Positions 34,701-42,687 of a stretch of 44,054 bases of DNA are shown here, in pieces. The stretch lies in contig CALFER010000083.1 of assembly GCA_937951895.1 (NCBI GenBank), positions 1 to 44,054 of the forward strand, in the 5' to 3' direction. Numbering within the stretch: the stretch's first letter is position 1; every line of letters begins with the position of its first letter. Both the position numbers and the translations under genes were made by a program. Under the pieces are notes generated by a model. That model searched no databases, was not told where the DNA came from, and saw only the letters and a program-made list of their open reading frames with translations. Source of the DNA: an uncultured bacterium (GTDB lineage: Bacteria > CSSED10-310 > CALFER01).

Positions 34701-34893
34701 CATGGAGTTTCGGAAGCATGGCTGACAACAGGACCAGATCGACCTGCTCCTCAGCGAATTTTTCGAGCGCGTCCAAGCCATCGTACGCCTTGACAACCTC
34801 GAATCCCGCCTGGATCAGGAAATCCTCCGTCGCCTTCATCTTCGAGACTTCATAATCAACAAGAAGAATCTTTTTTGAGCCGCTTCCGGTCAT
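31717..34893 (-). CDS. Pseudo-receiver / Ser-Thr kinase / transmembrane / TonB-C fusion
   Basis: 1058 residues from ATG 34893. Residues 1-128 are a CheY-like receiver. The phosphoacceptor position is Ser57 (VLLSAMLP) instead of Asp and the acidic pair reads DY, while Thr87 and Lys111 remain. A 190-residue linker carries three short amphipathic helices. Residues 321-600 are a complete Hanks kinase: glycine loop ASGGMAEMW, Lys356, HRDVSPANI (460-468) and DFG (480-482). This is the myxobacterial-type sequence. A Pro/Glu-rich region, with nine consecutive prolines ending at 788, precedes the helix at 838-858. A Thr/Pro-rich outside stalk and a TonB C-terminal domain (about 970-1058) follow. It probably links envelope state to cytoplasmic phosphorylation. 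Confidence 0.9.
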   Translation of the reverse strand: MTGSGSKKILLVDYEVSKMKATEDFLIQAGFEVVKAYDGLDALEKFAEEQVDLVLLSAMLPKLHGFEVCKAIKQSDVGKKIPVLITTSVYKSYKYKRQAMKDYFADDYILKPFNYEELLIKIREHLGLAESEDSSGMSESPRTAAPPTQDADAVKPRREEGRSFDKLLDETLETLLKTSEMDEMAAEDEKKPEKTPERDLDSILEDTLSGLLRASTAKPKASPTPKPTVASKPPEPTQPVKSKPIEPPQKESVGEIDKIISDAMHVIDEAGSQSVEEPPDLLLTSDAKTTELPRGEIFSALERAEKTSGPVLRDPREGIRFGKYILIEKIASGGMAEMWKAKQRGPEGFEKIVAIKRILPHLVENEDFITMFIDEGKVAAQLTHPNIAQIYELGEEDGSYYIAMEYIAGRDLREVMRTGRRVNNPFRIELGVQIASKLLAGLHYAHRKKGFNNEDLNIVHRDVSPANILISYEGEVKLVDFGIAKAAAKNSVTQIGALKGKILYMSPEQASGQPVDRRSDIFSVGVLLYEMITGKRPFLADNEMAILQKVREWDPTPPSSVNARISTTLDRIILRAVAKNPADRYQTAEEFRSDLDGFLNAQKPPQKILDLGLYMRTLFRNDIAREVPELLESIKDTELYPELDSIEEPIAPVTPSYEESPPRHIPVIEEQPAVEIPEPVPAVVPAEPEIPQVDVVEEEIPAEPIPVVPITPEPAPTAESEMELIDIRSEPSEAMTPQKPSDEAVHDEAARPKSKGRKDRQRGGRKESDRMAAKDSEPAPPPPPPPPPLPAPEPVRPKPEVPRPKPEPVEPRPQETVVFDESFLMPSQKQSSINLKNPVVLIGGGIGILVLLIVVIMSMSGGDKQAPPAGTPTVAAMESPTSAEGMAMTSPTDTPTATASPTITPTATKTPSTKATSAPGTPTPTVTNSPEPSPTAPPTQPPTQPPAIPTDTPVPTKIPAGTYIEHPQVRPQVLTQVPATLPAAARQMGVTGYVQLRVLVSEKGEVLDIEVLQANEQLEKSGCVKAAKDALKQWKFKPATQDEIPVKTHLNLVIPFTK

Positions 34894-34951
34894 TCCCGCC
34901 TCTCTTTTCATGTCATTCTGTCCGCAAACGAAACAACAATCGAACTGATTT

Positions 34952-34980
34952 CATATATCATGGTATTGCCGTTGAGTCAA
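34952..34980 (-). promoter_or_regulatory. Predicted promoter of the kinase/envelope block
   Basis: TTGACT (34975-34980) and TATATG (34952-34957), minus strand, 17-base spacer, 58 bases before the kinase start. Confidence 0.55.
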
Positions 34981-35003
34981 TCACCATACGGGAAAAACAC
35001 ACA

Positions 35004-35032
35004 TTGATTTCAACTTCCATACTCATTATCAT
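35004..35032 (+). promoter_or_regulatory. Predicted promoter of mtnA
   Basis: TTGATT (35004-35009) and TATCAT (35027-35032) with a 17-base spacer, 52 bases before the ATG at 35085. It supports that start rather than upstream in-frame codons. Confidence 0.55.
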
Positions 35033-35084
35033 GCCACAACCGATCCGGATTGTCAGGTGGAAATTATCGCAGGGAGAAAAATTC

Positions 35085-36119
35085 ATGATCGATACAGTTC
35101 GCTGGAACCGCCCCGTTCTCGAAGTCCTCGACCAGACCCTTCTGCCCGCCTCGGTTGCCTACCGATCCTGCTCGTCCGTCGCGGAAATTGCAGACTGCAT
35201 CCGTCGGCTTCAGGTTCGCGGTGCACCGGCAATCGGGGTGACGGCGGCTTATGGCATGGCCGTTGCCGCCATCGCATCACAATCCGAACCCGACGCCGAT
35301 GCGTGTATCCGGCAATCCGCTGAAACTCTCGCGCAGACACGCCCCACCGCAGTGAACCTGTTCTGGGCAATCGCGCGAATGATCGCCTGCTATGAGCAGC
35401 ACCGCGAAGATCCCGTCGAGCCCATGATTCGGGAAGCTGTTCTGATCCATACCGAAGATCTCGAAAGTTGCCGGTCGATCGGCCGCTTCGGCGCATCGCT
35501 GATGCCCGAGTCGGGCACGATTCTGACCCACTGCAACGCCGGAGCGCTCGCCACAGCGGGCTACGGCACCGCACTCGGTGTGATCCGTTCAGCCATCGAA
35601 TCCGGGAAGAAACTGAGAGTCTACGCGGACGAGACCCGCCCGGTGCTCCAGGGCGCCCGCCTCACCGCATGGGAACTGCTCGAAGACGGCATCGATACCA
35701 CCCTGATCACGGATAACATGGCTGCCTATCTGATGAGTCGGGGTGAGATCGATGCGGTCATCACGGGCGCGGACCGGATAGCCGCGAACGGGGATTCCGC
35801 CAACAAGATCGGGACCTACGGCGTGGCACTCGCAGCCCGGTTCCACCAACTCCCATTCTACATCGCCGCTCCATGGTCGACGATCGACATGACGATCCGG
35901 TCGGGAAGTGAGATCCGGATCGAGGAACGGGACCCGGCGGAAGTGACGCATATCGGCGGAGTCCGCATTGCGCCGCTGGAGATCAAAGTCCGCAACCCGG
36001 CATTCGATGTCACTCCGCATGATCTGATCAGGGCGATTGTCACTGACCGGGGTGTCGCGTTCCCGCCCTTCACCGAATCACTCGGGCAGCTGGCACAGAA
36101 CCATCACCCCCCCGCCTGA
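35085..36119 (+). CDS. mtnA: Methylthioribose-1-phosphate isomerase
   Basis: Converts 5-methylthioribose-1-phosphate to methylthioribulose-1-phosphate in the methionine salvage pathway. 344 residues, usual length, with AGGGAG at 35071-35076. Hallmarks are RGAPAIGVTAAYG (45-57), the catalytic Cys150 in THCNAGALAT, YADETRP (180-186) and the catalytic Asp230 in VITGADRIAANGD. It also has the family end KVRNPAFDVTP. The closely related eIF2B-like paralogues lack this Cys/Asp pair, so MtnA is favoured. No other salvage gene is adjacent. Its last 16 bases overlap the convergent selA. Confidence 0.93.
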   Translation: MIDTVRWNRPVLEVLDQTLLPASVAYRSCSSVAEIADCIRRLQVRGAPAIGVTAAYGMAVAAIASQSEPDADACIRQSAETLAQTRPTAVNLFWAIARMIACYEQHREDPVEPMIREAVLIHTEDLESCRSIGRFGASLMPESGTILTHCNAGALATAGYGTALGVIRSAIESGKKLRVYADETRPVLQGARLTAWELLEDGIDTTLITDNMAAYLMSRGEIDAVITGADRIAANGDSANKIGTYGVALAARFHQLPFYIAAPWSTIDMTIRSGSEIRIEERDPAEVTHIGGVRIAPLEIKVRNPAFDVTPHDLIRAIVTDRGVAFPPFTESLGQLAQNHHPPA

Positions 36120-37480
36120 CACTCCAGTTCGCACAGGGAATCGATCAGTGTGCCCTCTTCGTCCCGCTGAATCGTACGAAAGTCCAGAAACACAGAATCC
36201 TCCCGAATCCGTCCGATCACCGGTATCCGCAGTTTTCGGAGGCGGTCGAGCAATTCCGGGGGTGTCCGGCCGGCTCCGCTCAGAACGACTCCCCATGTCG
36301 GGAGCGTGACCCCGGGCAGCGCGCCTCCGCCGACGACCGCAAGGTCTCTCTGCGCAGTCGCCTGAAGGACCGGTCGACGGTTCCGGAAACGATGGATCCA
36401 GTTGGTGACACGGCGCCGAATCAGAGACTCGGGTTGGGCCAATGTCCTGAGGATCGGGATCTCCTGCCAGACCCGTGCCGGATCCCGGTAGATTCTGAGG
36501 GTTGCCTCGAGAGCTGCCAGCGTCAGTTTGTCGATACGCAGCGCTCGTGCCAGCGGATGCGCCGCGGCCCTTGCGATCAGATCCTTCCGTCCGCACAGAA
36601 TACCGGCCTGCGGGCCTCCGAGGAGTTTATCGCCGGAGAATGTCACGAGATCGAAACCGAGACGGATGCAGTCGGGCACCGTTTCGGCCTGCCATCCATA
36701 GGGGGATCCGTTCACCAGACATCCGCTGCCCAGGTCGTACATGACCGGGATACCGTGTCGTCTGCCCAGTTCCACCAGCGATTCACCCGAAACCGATGAC
36801 GTGAACCCCGACATGGTGAAATTGGACCAGTGAGCCTTGAACAACAACCCGGTTCGTTCGCCGATCGCATGCTCGTAATCCCTCAGATGCGTTCGGTTGG
36901 TCGTGCCGACTTCGCGCAGAATCGCTCCGCTGGCCGACATGACATCGGGTATGCGGAATCCCCCGCCGATCTCGATCAGTTCGCCGCGTGACACGATCAC
37001 CTCACGATCGGAGGCGATAGCGGCGAGCGCGAGCAGAACGGCGCCGGCGTTGTTGTTGACCGCGAAACCGGCTTCCGCTCCGGTGAGGTGTCGTAAAAGC
37101 CGTTCGATATGGGCGGATCGATGCCCTCGTTGTCCGGTTTCTAGATCGATCTCGAGGTTCGAATACGAAAGGGAAACGGCAACGGCTGCATCGAGCGCGG
37201 ACGCGGCGAGAGGTGCCCGGCCGAGATTCGTGTGCAGCACGGTTCCGGTGGCGTTGATGACATGTGCGAGAGATGGATGGAGGTGAGCGGTGATATGGGC
37301 GAGGATCCGATCGAGAGGCGGATGGTGGCCGGTCTCCTCCTGTCCGGACTCGCGACGAAGCAGGTCGACGGCTTCCTGACACAGGGCCTTGACATAGTCC
37401 CTGCCGTGGTCGGCGATGAGGGGCAGAATCAGGGGATGAACGAGCAAACGGTGAATGGGGGGGAGATCACGGGGATTCAT
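36104..37480 (-). CDS. selA: L-seryl-tRNA(Sec) selenium transferase
   Basis: A PLP enzyme that converts seryl-tRNA(Sec) to selenocysteinyl-tRNA(Sec) using selenophosphate. 458 residues from ATG 37480 after GGAGG; a more distant ATG at 37528 is ignored. Features are HVINATGTVLHTNLGRAPL (73-91), the glycine-rich NNNAGAVLLAL, VGTTNRTHLRDYE, and the PLP lysine Lys285 in FSGDKLLGGPQAGI. Length and motifs are those of bacterial SelA. It implies that the organism uses selenocysteine, although selB, selD and tRNA(Sec) are not in the window. Confidence 0.95.
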   Translation of the reverse strand: MNPRDLPPIHRLLVHPLILPLIADHGRDYVKALCQEAVDLLRRESGQEETGHHPPLDRILAHITAHLHPSLAHVINATGTVLHTNLGRAPLAASALDAAVAVSLSYSNLEIDLETGQRGHRSAHIERLLRHLTGAEAGFAVNNNAGAVLLALAAIASDREVIVSRGELIEIGGGFRIPDVMSASGAILREVGTTNRTHLRDYEHAIGERTGLLFKAHWSNFTMSGFTSSVSGESLVELGRRHGIPVMYDLGSGCLVNGSPYGWQAETVPDCIRLGFDLVTFSGDKLLGGPQAGILCGRKDLIARAAAHPLARALRIDKLTLAALEATLRIYRDPARVWQEIPILRTLAQPESLIRRRVTNWIHRFRNRRPVLQATAQRDLAVVGGGALPGVTLPTWGVVLSGAGRTPPELLDRLRKLRIPVIGRIREDSVFLDFRTIQRDEEGTLIDSLCELECQAGG

Positions 37481-37518
37481 GGCGCCTCCAAAAAAGATGC
37501 GTGGATCGATCGCGATAC

Positions 37519-37548
37519 ATGATAGCATCGGAGAAGGGAATCCGCCAG
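37519..37548 (-). promoter_or_regulatory. Possible promoter of selA
   Basis: Extended -10, TGCTATCAT on the minus strand (TATCAT at 37519-37524), with a weak -35 CTGGCG (37543-37548) at 18 bases. It lies 38 bases before the start codon. Confidence 0.35.
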
Positions 37549-37661
37549 TCGATCGGAATCAGGGCATCGGGATGCGCGGTTTTCGCCGAATCAACGTCAG
37601 AGGCGGGAACAATGGAGGATTTCGCGGTCTCGCGGAGCGCCGTGCTCGTCGGTACTGGTGA

Positions 37662-37690
37662 TTGACGCGGACGATTTGAAAATGTATAGT
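37662..37690 (+). promoter_or_regulatory. Predicted promoter of the GAF/HD-GYP gene
   Basis: TTGACG (37662-37667) and TATAGT (37685-37690) with a 17-base spacer. Transcription from here begins near 37697, which excludes upstream start codons at 37658 and 37682. Confidence 0.6.
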
Positions 37691-37729
37691 CTAGAGGTTG
37701 ATTATCAAGGTATGCCCGGAGCCAATGGA

Positions 37730-39049
37730 ATGCAGAAGAAAAGAGCCGGAAAGAAGTCTCTGATCGCACGATTGGGGCTATTCGACCAGTACAATGTCTC
37801 GTTCATTCTGACCTCGTTGATTCCTCTCGGAATTCTGGTCTATGTGTTCGTCGAATTCCTGTATCCGGCTCTGGCCCAGAGTGGCTCCAGTCAACTGATT
37901 CCTTGGTTGAATCTCCTCATCATCTTCCTCGTGTTCCTCGCGATTCTCGGCTTCTTCGTATCACGCGCCGCCACGCGCGAAACCGTCAATCAACTCGAAA
38001 ACTACAACGATCAGCTTAAAAATCTCTTCGATATCTCGGGATCACTCAGCCAGCAAAGCCATCTCGATGTCCTTCTCGAATCGCTGATCAAGTCGGCGAT
38101 CGAGATGACCGATGCATCGGCGGGATTGATTCTGATGCGGGATGATGCCGACACGACGCGCCTGCGTTTTGAAGTTTCGATCGGGACCGGCGCGATTACG
38201 GAGCGCGAGATTCCGGCGGACCGGGGTGTGGCGGGCTGGGTGGCGACCCACGGTGAATCCGTCCTCATCAATGATCTCGAGAGCGACCCTCGGTATGAAT
38301 CCGGCTTCAACATCCTGCCCAATTTCGATACATCGGCGATTCTGGCCGTCCCGCTGAAAGTCGGTGAATCCGTATTCGGAACCATGGAACTGCTCCATCG
38401 GAATCGGATCTCTTCGTTTTCCGATGAGGATCGGACCATCACGCATATTCTTGCAGGCCAGGCATCCATCTACATCGAGAACGTCAAGTTCCGGGAAAAC
38501 CAGCAGAATTACTTCATACACATCACCGAGATTTTGCTATCGGCTCTGGAGGAGACCCGTCAGTTCTGGAAGGATCATAACAAAAACACCGCTCGGTACA
38601 GTAACCTTCTGGGCCGGAAGCTTCACCTCAACGAGACCGATCTGCGGGATCTTCACTATGCATCGCTGCTGCATGATATCGGGTTCGTTCAGATCAATCT
38701 GAGGGAAGGCAATCCGAGGAAGATGGTCGAATTGCATCCGGAGATCGGGTACAAGATGATCGCTCCGATCAACCTCTGGCGGCATCTCGCCCCCATCATC
38801 CGCCATCATCATGAACGGTATGACGGGGCGGGTTATCCGATGAAGCTCAAAGGTGAGGAAATCCCGTTTCTCTCGCGGGTGCTCGCGGTCGCCGAAGCAT
38901 TGGATTCATTGACCAACCGGCATTCCTATCGGCCGGAAAAGTTGGATTTCCGACAGGCCTGCAAGGAAATCGCGGCGTATTCGGGCACCCAGTTCGATCC
39001 GCGTGTGGTGACTGCTCTCGAGGAACTGATGCTCGAAAACGCGCTGTAA
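37730..39049 (+). CDS. Membrane-bound GAF/HD-GYP protein (probable c-di-GMP phosphodiesterase)
   Basis: 439 residues from ATG 37730 (CGGAG 10 bases upstream; the promoter rules out earlier starts, though ATG 37712 remains possible). Two membrane helices (about 23-45 and 58-78) are followed by a coiled linker, a GAF domain (about 108-255) and an HD-GYP domain. The latter has SLLHDIGF with H315/D316, then HPEIGYKMI, then HHERYDGAGYP (360-370). All metal-binding and GYP residues are intact, so degradation of cyclic di-GMP is expected. The GAF domain is the likely sensory input. No partner gene is adjacent. Confidence 0.9.
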   Translation: MQKKRAGKKSLIARLGLFDQYNVSFILTSLIPLGILVYVFVEFLYPALAQSGSSQLIPWLNLLIIFLVFLAILGFFVSRAATRETVNQLENYNDQLKNLFDISGSLSQQSHLDVLLESLIKSAIEMTDASAGLILMRDDADTTRLRFEVSIGTGAITEREIPADRGVAGWVATHGESVLINDLESDPRYESGFNILPNFDTSAILAVPLKVGESVFGTMELLHRNRISSFSDEDRTITHILAGQASIYIENVKFRENQQNYFIHITEILLSALEETRQFWKDHNKNTARYSNLLGRKLHLNETDLRDLHYASLLHDIGFVQINLREGNPRKMVELHPEIGYKMIAPINLWRHLAPIIRHHHERYDGAGYPMKLKGEEIPFLSRVLAVAEALDSLTNRHSYRPEKLDFRQACKEIAAYSGTQFDPRVVTALEELMLENAL

Positions 39050-39064
39050 TACTCGCGTTCATCT

Positions 39065-39094
39065 CTGGCAATCGCCCATCCATTTCAGTATAAT
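39065..39094 (+). promoter_or_regulatory. Possible promoter of the beta-helix surface protein
   Basis: CTGGCA (39065-39070) and a perfect TATAAT (39089-39094), 18-base spacer, 62 bases before the ATG. Confidence 0.45.
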
Positions 39095-39156
39095 AATGAC
39101 GTTCTTCGAGGATTGGTATTCATGTTCAATCAACCCTACCTGGAAAGGGAATCACC

Positions 39157-41250
39157 ATGAGGAGAATCATCGCAATTGGGATTCTTGTGTTCTGCATGAG
39201 TCTTTCGGGGCTGCACGCCCAAACGGTTCGGCTGGTTTCTCAGGCAAGCACCTCCCCCTCGCCTCCGTATACATCATGGTCGACCGCGAGTCATACGATT
39301 CAGGCGGTGATCGATGTGTGCAACACCGGTGATACGATCCTTGTCGATAACGGCACCTACACGGAGATTCTCACGATCGATCAGGATCTCACACTCCAAT
39401 CCTATTGTCTCGAACCCCAAACCTGTATCATTTCAGCTCCCGCTGCTTCCTCCTCCCCCGTCGTGACGATCGCGGATCCGACACTGTCGACAGGCGTCAT
39501 CACGGTCAGAGGGTTCACGATCACCGGAGACGCTCCGAAGGGGATTTACATCGCTGACAACGAGACGGCCACGGGGAATTATCCGGTCGTCGCCAACTGC
39601 ATTATCCGTGATTTCCCGAGCTACGGTCTGCATGCGTTCAATGCCAATTTCACATTGGAGTTCAGCACCGTCGTCGATAACGCGACCGGGGTCTTTCTCG
39701 ATAACTGCGCCAGCGGTTCGTGGGTGCGATACAATATCATCGCATCGAACACGGTCTATGGTCTCCATGCCGGCGCATCCACGTATCTTTCTCTCGAGGA
39801 CAACTGCTATTTCGACAACGGTTCCCATCTGTTCGGACTCCCCTCAGCCGCCTGGTGCGACAAATGGAGCGCGGATGTGGTGGCCGGGATCGATCCAATG
39901 TTTGTCGATCCGGACAACGACGATTTTCATCTCGGAGACGGCAGTCCCTGCATCGATTTCAATCCCGGAGACTATGGTTATTCGGACTGCGCCCGAACGC
40001 TTTACGACCGGAATGAATCACCGTTCGATCTCGGAGCATATGGCGGGAATGGGCAATCACCCACGAGCCCCAACCTGGACTCGGCATCGCGATCGCCGAC
40101 TCCCGGGACGACGCGTGTTGCGGCCAATGCACCGATATCGTTTACCATTCGCGACACTCCGGCCGGGATCGACCTGTCGACGCTGACCGTGACGATTTCC
40201 GATCATGGGTATGCTCCGGAGGTGTTCGATCAGACGGATCTGACCATTCTGGATTGTCCGGTCTACGGCGCGCCGTATGCGACATGCGGCGTCAATTGCC
40301 TGAATGTGACCCTGCCCGGCTCGGCGCATCAGCCGTTCGTGACATATTCCAATGTCCGGGTGACGATCGATTTCTATGATCGCTGTCCGACCCCGAACCA
40401 TTATTTCAACGACACCTGGCGTTTCCGCGCGGATGATCTCGTTCCACCGGTCATGCTTCCGGATCACTATCCGGCGAACGGTGCGACCGATGTGCGCCTG
40501 TATGGTCCGATCAACATCGGATTCACGGATTCCCCCGGTGTCGGAATCCGCCAGTCCACGCTCCAGATCAGTCTCAATGGCACCCCCCTCAGTCTCGGTT
40601 CCGCAACCTGGGCATCCGGTCGGGTCACCCTGTATCCGACGCAGGCATTCACCGAGAATGCAACGAACACGCTGACTGTCCGTATCGCCGATATCTATTA
40701 TAATTACATGGCCGATCAGACCATCACGTTTTCAACCGCGCTCGACAATCTGCCCCCGTTTGTTCCCGGTGTCACCACTCCGGTTGTTCCGACTCCGGGG
40801 CCGACTCCATATCCGGTTCCGACAATCGGTCCTGTCCCGGCGCCTGCACCGCTCGCGACGGATGTCGATCCGAACACATCGATTCAATTCAGTCTGCAGG
40901 ATTTCGAATCGACCCTTGATGTCTCTGACATGACAGTCGTGATTACCACCGGCCTGGGGGCATGGACCTATACCGATGACGGTGCGGGAGGCACGCAGGT
41001 TTTCCAGCTTTCAGGCTCGGCGAAATGCCAGAGAATCCAGTGCGCTCCGGTTGCGAACTGGGGCGAAAATGAAACCGTGAGCGTGCAGGTGTCGCAGGGC
41101 GCGGACACGGCTCTGACTCCCAACGTTCAGGATCCGGCTGCCTATACTTTTGAGACCGGATATCTGCCGGTTCCCGCCATGGGCACAGTCGCGACGCTTG
41201 TCGCGCTTGTCCTCATGGGCCTCGGTTTGCTGGTCACCCGAAAGCGATGA
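39157..41250 (+). CDS. Secreted beta-helix protein with Ig-like domains and a C-terminal sorting signal
   Basis: 697 residues with AAAGGGA before ATG. The signal peptide ends near LHAQT. Residues of about 40-290 form a right-handed parallel beta-helix of the DUF1565/pectate-lyase-like kind (TIQAVIDVCNTGDTILVDNGTYTE; several CxxD/N turns). Two Ig-like regions follow (ANAPISFTIRDTPAGID; PANGATDVRLYGPINIGF). There is a Pro/Thr-rich stretch with repeated P-TP motifs, then another Ig-like piece. The tail PVPAMGTVATL, a hydrophobic helix and RKR is a tripartite signal like PEP-/IPTL-CTERM, which exosortases process. No catalytic residues identified; probably a cell-surface or matrix protein. Confidence 0.85.
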   Translation: MRRIIAIGILVFCMSLSGLHAQTVRLVSQASTSPSPPYTSWSTASHTIQAVIDVCNTGDTILVDNGTYTEILTIDQDLTLQSYCLEPQTCIISAPAASSSPVVTIADPTLSTGVITVRGFTITGDAPKGIYIADNETATGNYPVVANCIIRDFPSYGLHAFNANFTLEFSTVVDNATGVFLDNCASGSWVRYNIIASNTVYGLHAGASTYLSLEDNCYFDNGSHLFGLPSAAWCDKWSADVVAGIDPMFVDPDNDDFHLGDGSPCIDFNPGDYGYSDCARTLYDRNESPFDLGAYGGNGQSPTSPNLDSASRSPTPGTTRVAANAPISFTIRDTPAGIDLSTLTVTISDHGYAPEVFDQTDLTILDCPVYGAPYATCGVNCLNVTLPGSAHQPFVTYSNVRVTIDFYDRCPTPNHYFNDTWRFRADDLVPPVMLPDHYPANGATDVRLYGPINIGFTDSPGVGIRQSTLQISLNGTPLSLGSATWASGRVTLYPTQAFTENATNTLTVRIADIYYNYMADQTITFSTALDNLPPFVPGVTTPVVPTPGPTPYPVPTIGPVPAPAPLATDVDPNTSIQFSLQDFESTLDVSDMTVVITTGLGAWTYTDDGAGGTQVFQLSGSAKCQRIQCAPVANWGENETVSVQVSQGADTALTPNVQDPAAYTFETGYLPVPAMGTVATLVALVLMGLGLLVTRKR

Positions 41251-41292
41251 TTCGATCGGATGCTGCGCTGTGCCCGATCGTTCGAATGCATA

Positions 41293-41322
41293 TTGACAGA
41301 TCGCGTGTGAACTCAATAATAT
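41293..41322 (+). promoter_or_regulatory. Predicted promoter of fabF
   Basis: Perfect TTGACA (41293-41298) with TAATAT (41317-41322), 18-base spacer. Confidence 0.5.
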
Positions 41323-41403
41323 CTCCGATCTGTATCGGCGCGGCGCGGCGCGGATCGGTCATTCGAAGTGTTCCAGCTTCGAGATGGTCTCGAGGAGGAT
41401 TGT

Positions 41404-42645
41404 GTGGAAAAACGAGTTGTCGTGACCGGATTGGGAACGCTGAGTGCTTTTGGTTTGGGTATGGATGCGCTCTGGGAGGGGTTGATAGCCGGGCGCAGTG
41501 GAATCGATCGTATCAGCAAGTTTGACTGCGAAGGATTTTCGTCGACGATTGCTTCCGAGGTGCGGAATTTTGATCCTGAGATGTTCATGGAACCGAAGGA
41601 AGCCAAACGAACGGATCCGTTCATTCAGTTTGCCATGGCCTCCTCGACGCTTGCTGTCCAGGATGCGGGCCTGGATGTGGATAAAGTGGATTCGGATCGT
41701 TTCGGTGTGTATGTCGGGTCCGGAATCGGCGGGATCACCGAGATTTCCAGGCAGCAGATGGTGCTCCAGGAGAAGGGACCGCGTCGGGTATCGCCGTTTT
41801 TCATTCCCAACGCCATCGCGAATCTGTCGTCCGGTCATGTTTCCATTCGTTTCAACGCACGCGGTCCGAATTCATCGGTCTGTACCGCATGCGCGACCGG
41901 AACACATGCGATCGGCGATGCCTATTGGGTGATTCGACGGGGTGATGCGGATGTGATGATCGCCGGAGGAACCGAATCGTCCGTCATGCCTCTGGCCGTG
42001 GCAGGATTCTGCTCCATGAAAGCACTCTCGACCCGCAACGACGACCCCCAGGGCGCCAGTCGTCCGTTCGATAAGGATCGTGATGGGTTTGTCATCGGAG
42101 AAGGTTCGGCATGTCTGATTCTGGAATCGGAAGAACATGCGCTCAAACGCGGCGCAAGGATCTACTGCGAACTGAGCGGGTATGGCATGTCCGGTGATGC
42201 GTTTCATCTGTCCCATCCGGCTCCCGACGGTCATGGCGCTGTTCGCGCAATGCTCGGAGCCCTCCGATGCGCCGGAATCGACCCGTCGGACATCGACACC
42301 ATCAATGCACACGGCACCTCCACGCCTCTGAACGACAAATACGAGACCATGGCCATCAAGACGGTGTTCGGGGAACACGCCGCCCGGATTCCGATCAATT
42401 CGACCAAATCCATGACCGGCCATCTTCTCGGAGCAGCCGGCGCTCTCGAACTCGCCGTCGTCGCACGATCCATCCGGGAAGGGATCGTGCATCGCACGCT
42501 GAACTATACGACACCCGACCCGGACTGCGATCTCGACTACATCCCCGAAGGAAACCGAAAACTGGACATCCGATATGCGCTTTCGAACAGTTTCGGTTTC
42601 GGAGGTACGAACGCGACCATAATAGCCGCCCGATATCCGCGCTGA
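41404..42645 (+). CDS. fabF: 3-oxoacyl-[acyl-carrier-protein] synthase II
   Basis: A condensing enzyme of fatty acid elongation that joins malonyl-ACP to acyl-ACP. 413 residues from GTG 41404 with GGAGG just upstream. The catalytic triad falls at the E. coli FabF numbers: Cys163 in TACATGTHA, His303 in NAHGTSTPLND and His340 in KSMTGHLLGAAGA. The end SNSFGFGGTNA is canonical. Unusually, acpP, fabG and fabD are not next to it. A polyketide-type condensing enzyme cannot be fully excluded, but the length and the close match to FabF favour housekeeping KAS II. Confidence 0.93.
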   Translation: MEKRVVVTGLGTLSAFGLGMDALWEGLIAGRSGIDRISKFDCEGFSSTIASEVRNFDPEMFMEPKEAKRTDPFIQFAMASSTLAVQDAGLDVDKVDSDRFGVYVGSGIGGITEISRQQMVLQEKGPRRVSPFFIPNAIANLSSGHVSIRFNARGPNSSVCTACATGTHAIGDAYWVIRRGDADVMIAGGTESSVMPLAVAGFCSMKALSTRNDDPQGASRPFDKDRDGFVIGEGSACLILESEEHALKRGARIYCELSGYGMSGDAFHLSHPAPDGHGAVRAMLGALRCAGIDPSDIDTINAHGTSTPLNDKYETMAIKTVFGEHAARIPINSTKSMTGHLLGAAGALELAVVARSIREGIVHRTLNYTTPDPDCDLDYIPEGNRKLDIRYALSNSFGFGGTNATIIAARYPR

Positions 42646-42687
42646 GCGTCGGGTAGGGGCGCGCAGCGGCTTTAGGAAATCGACTCT

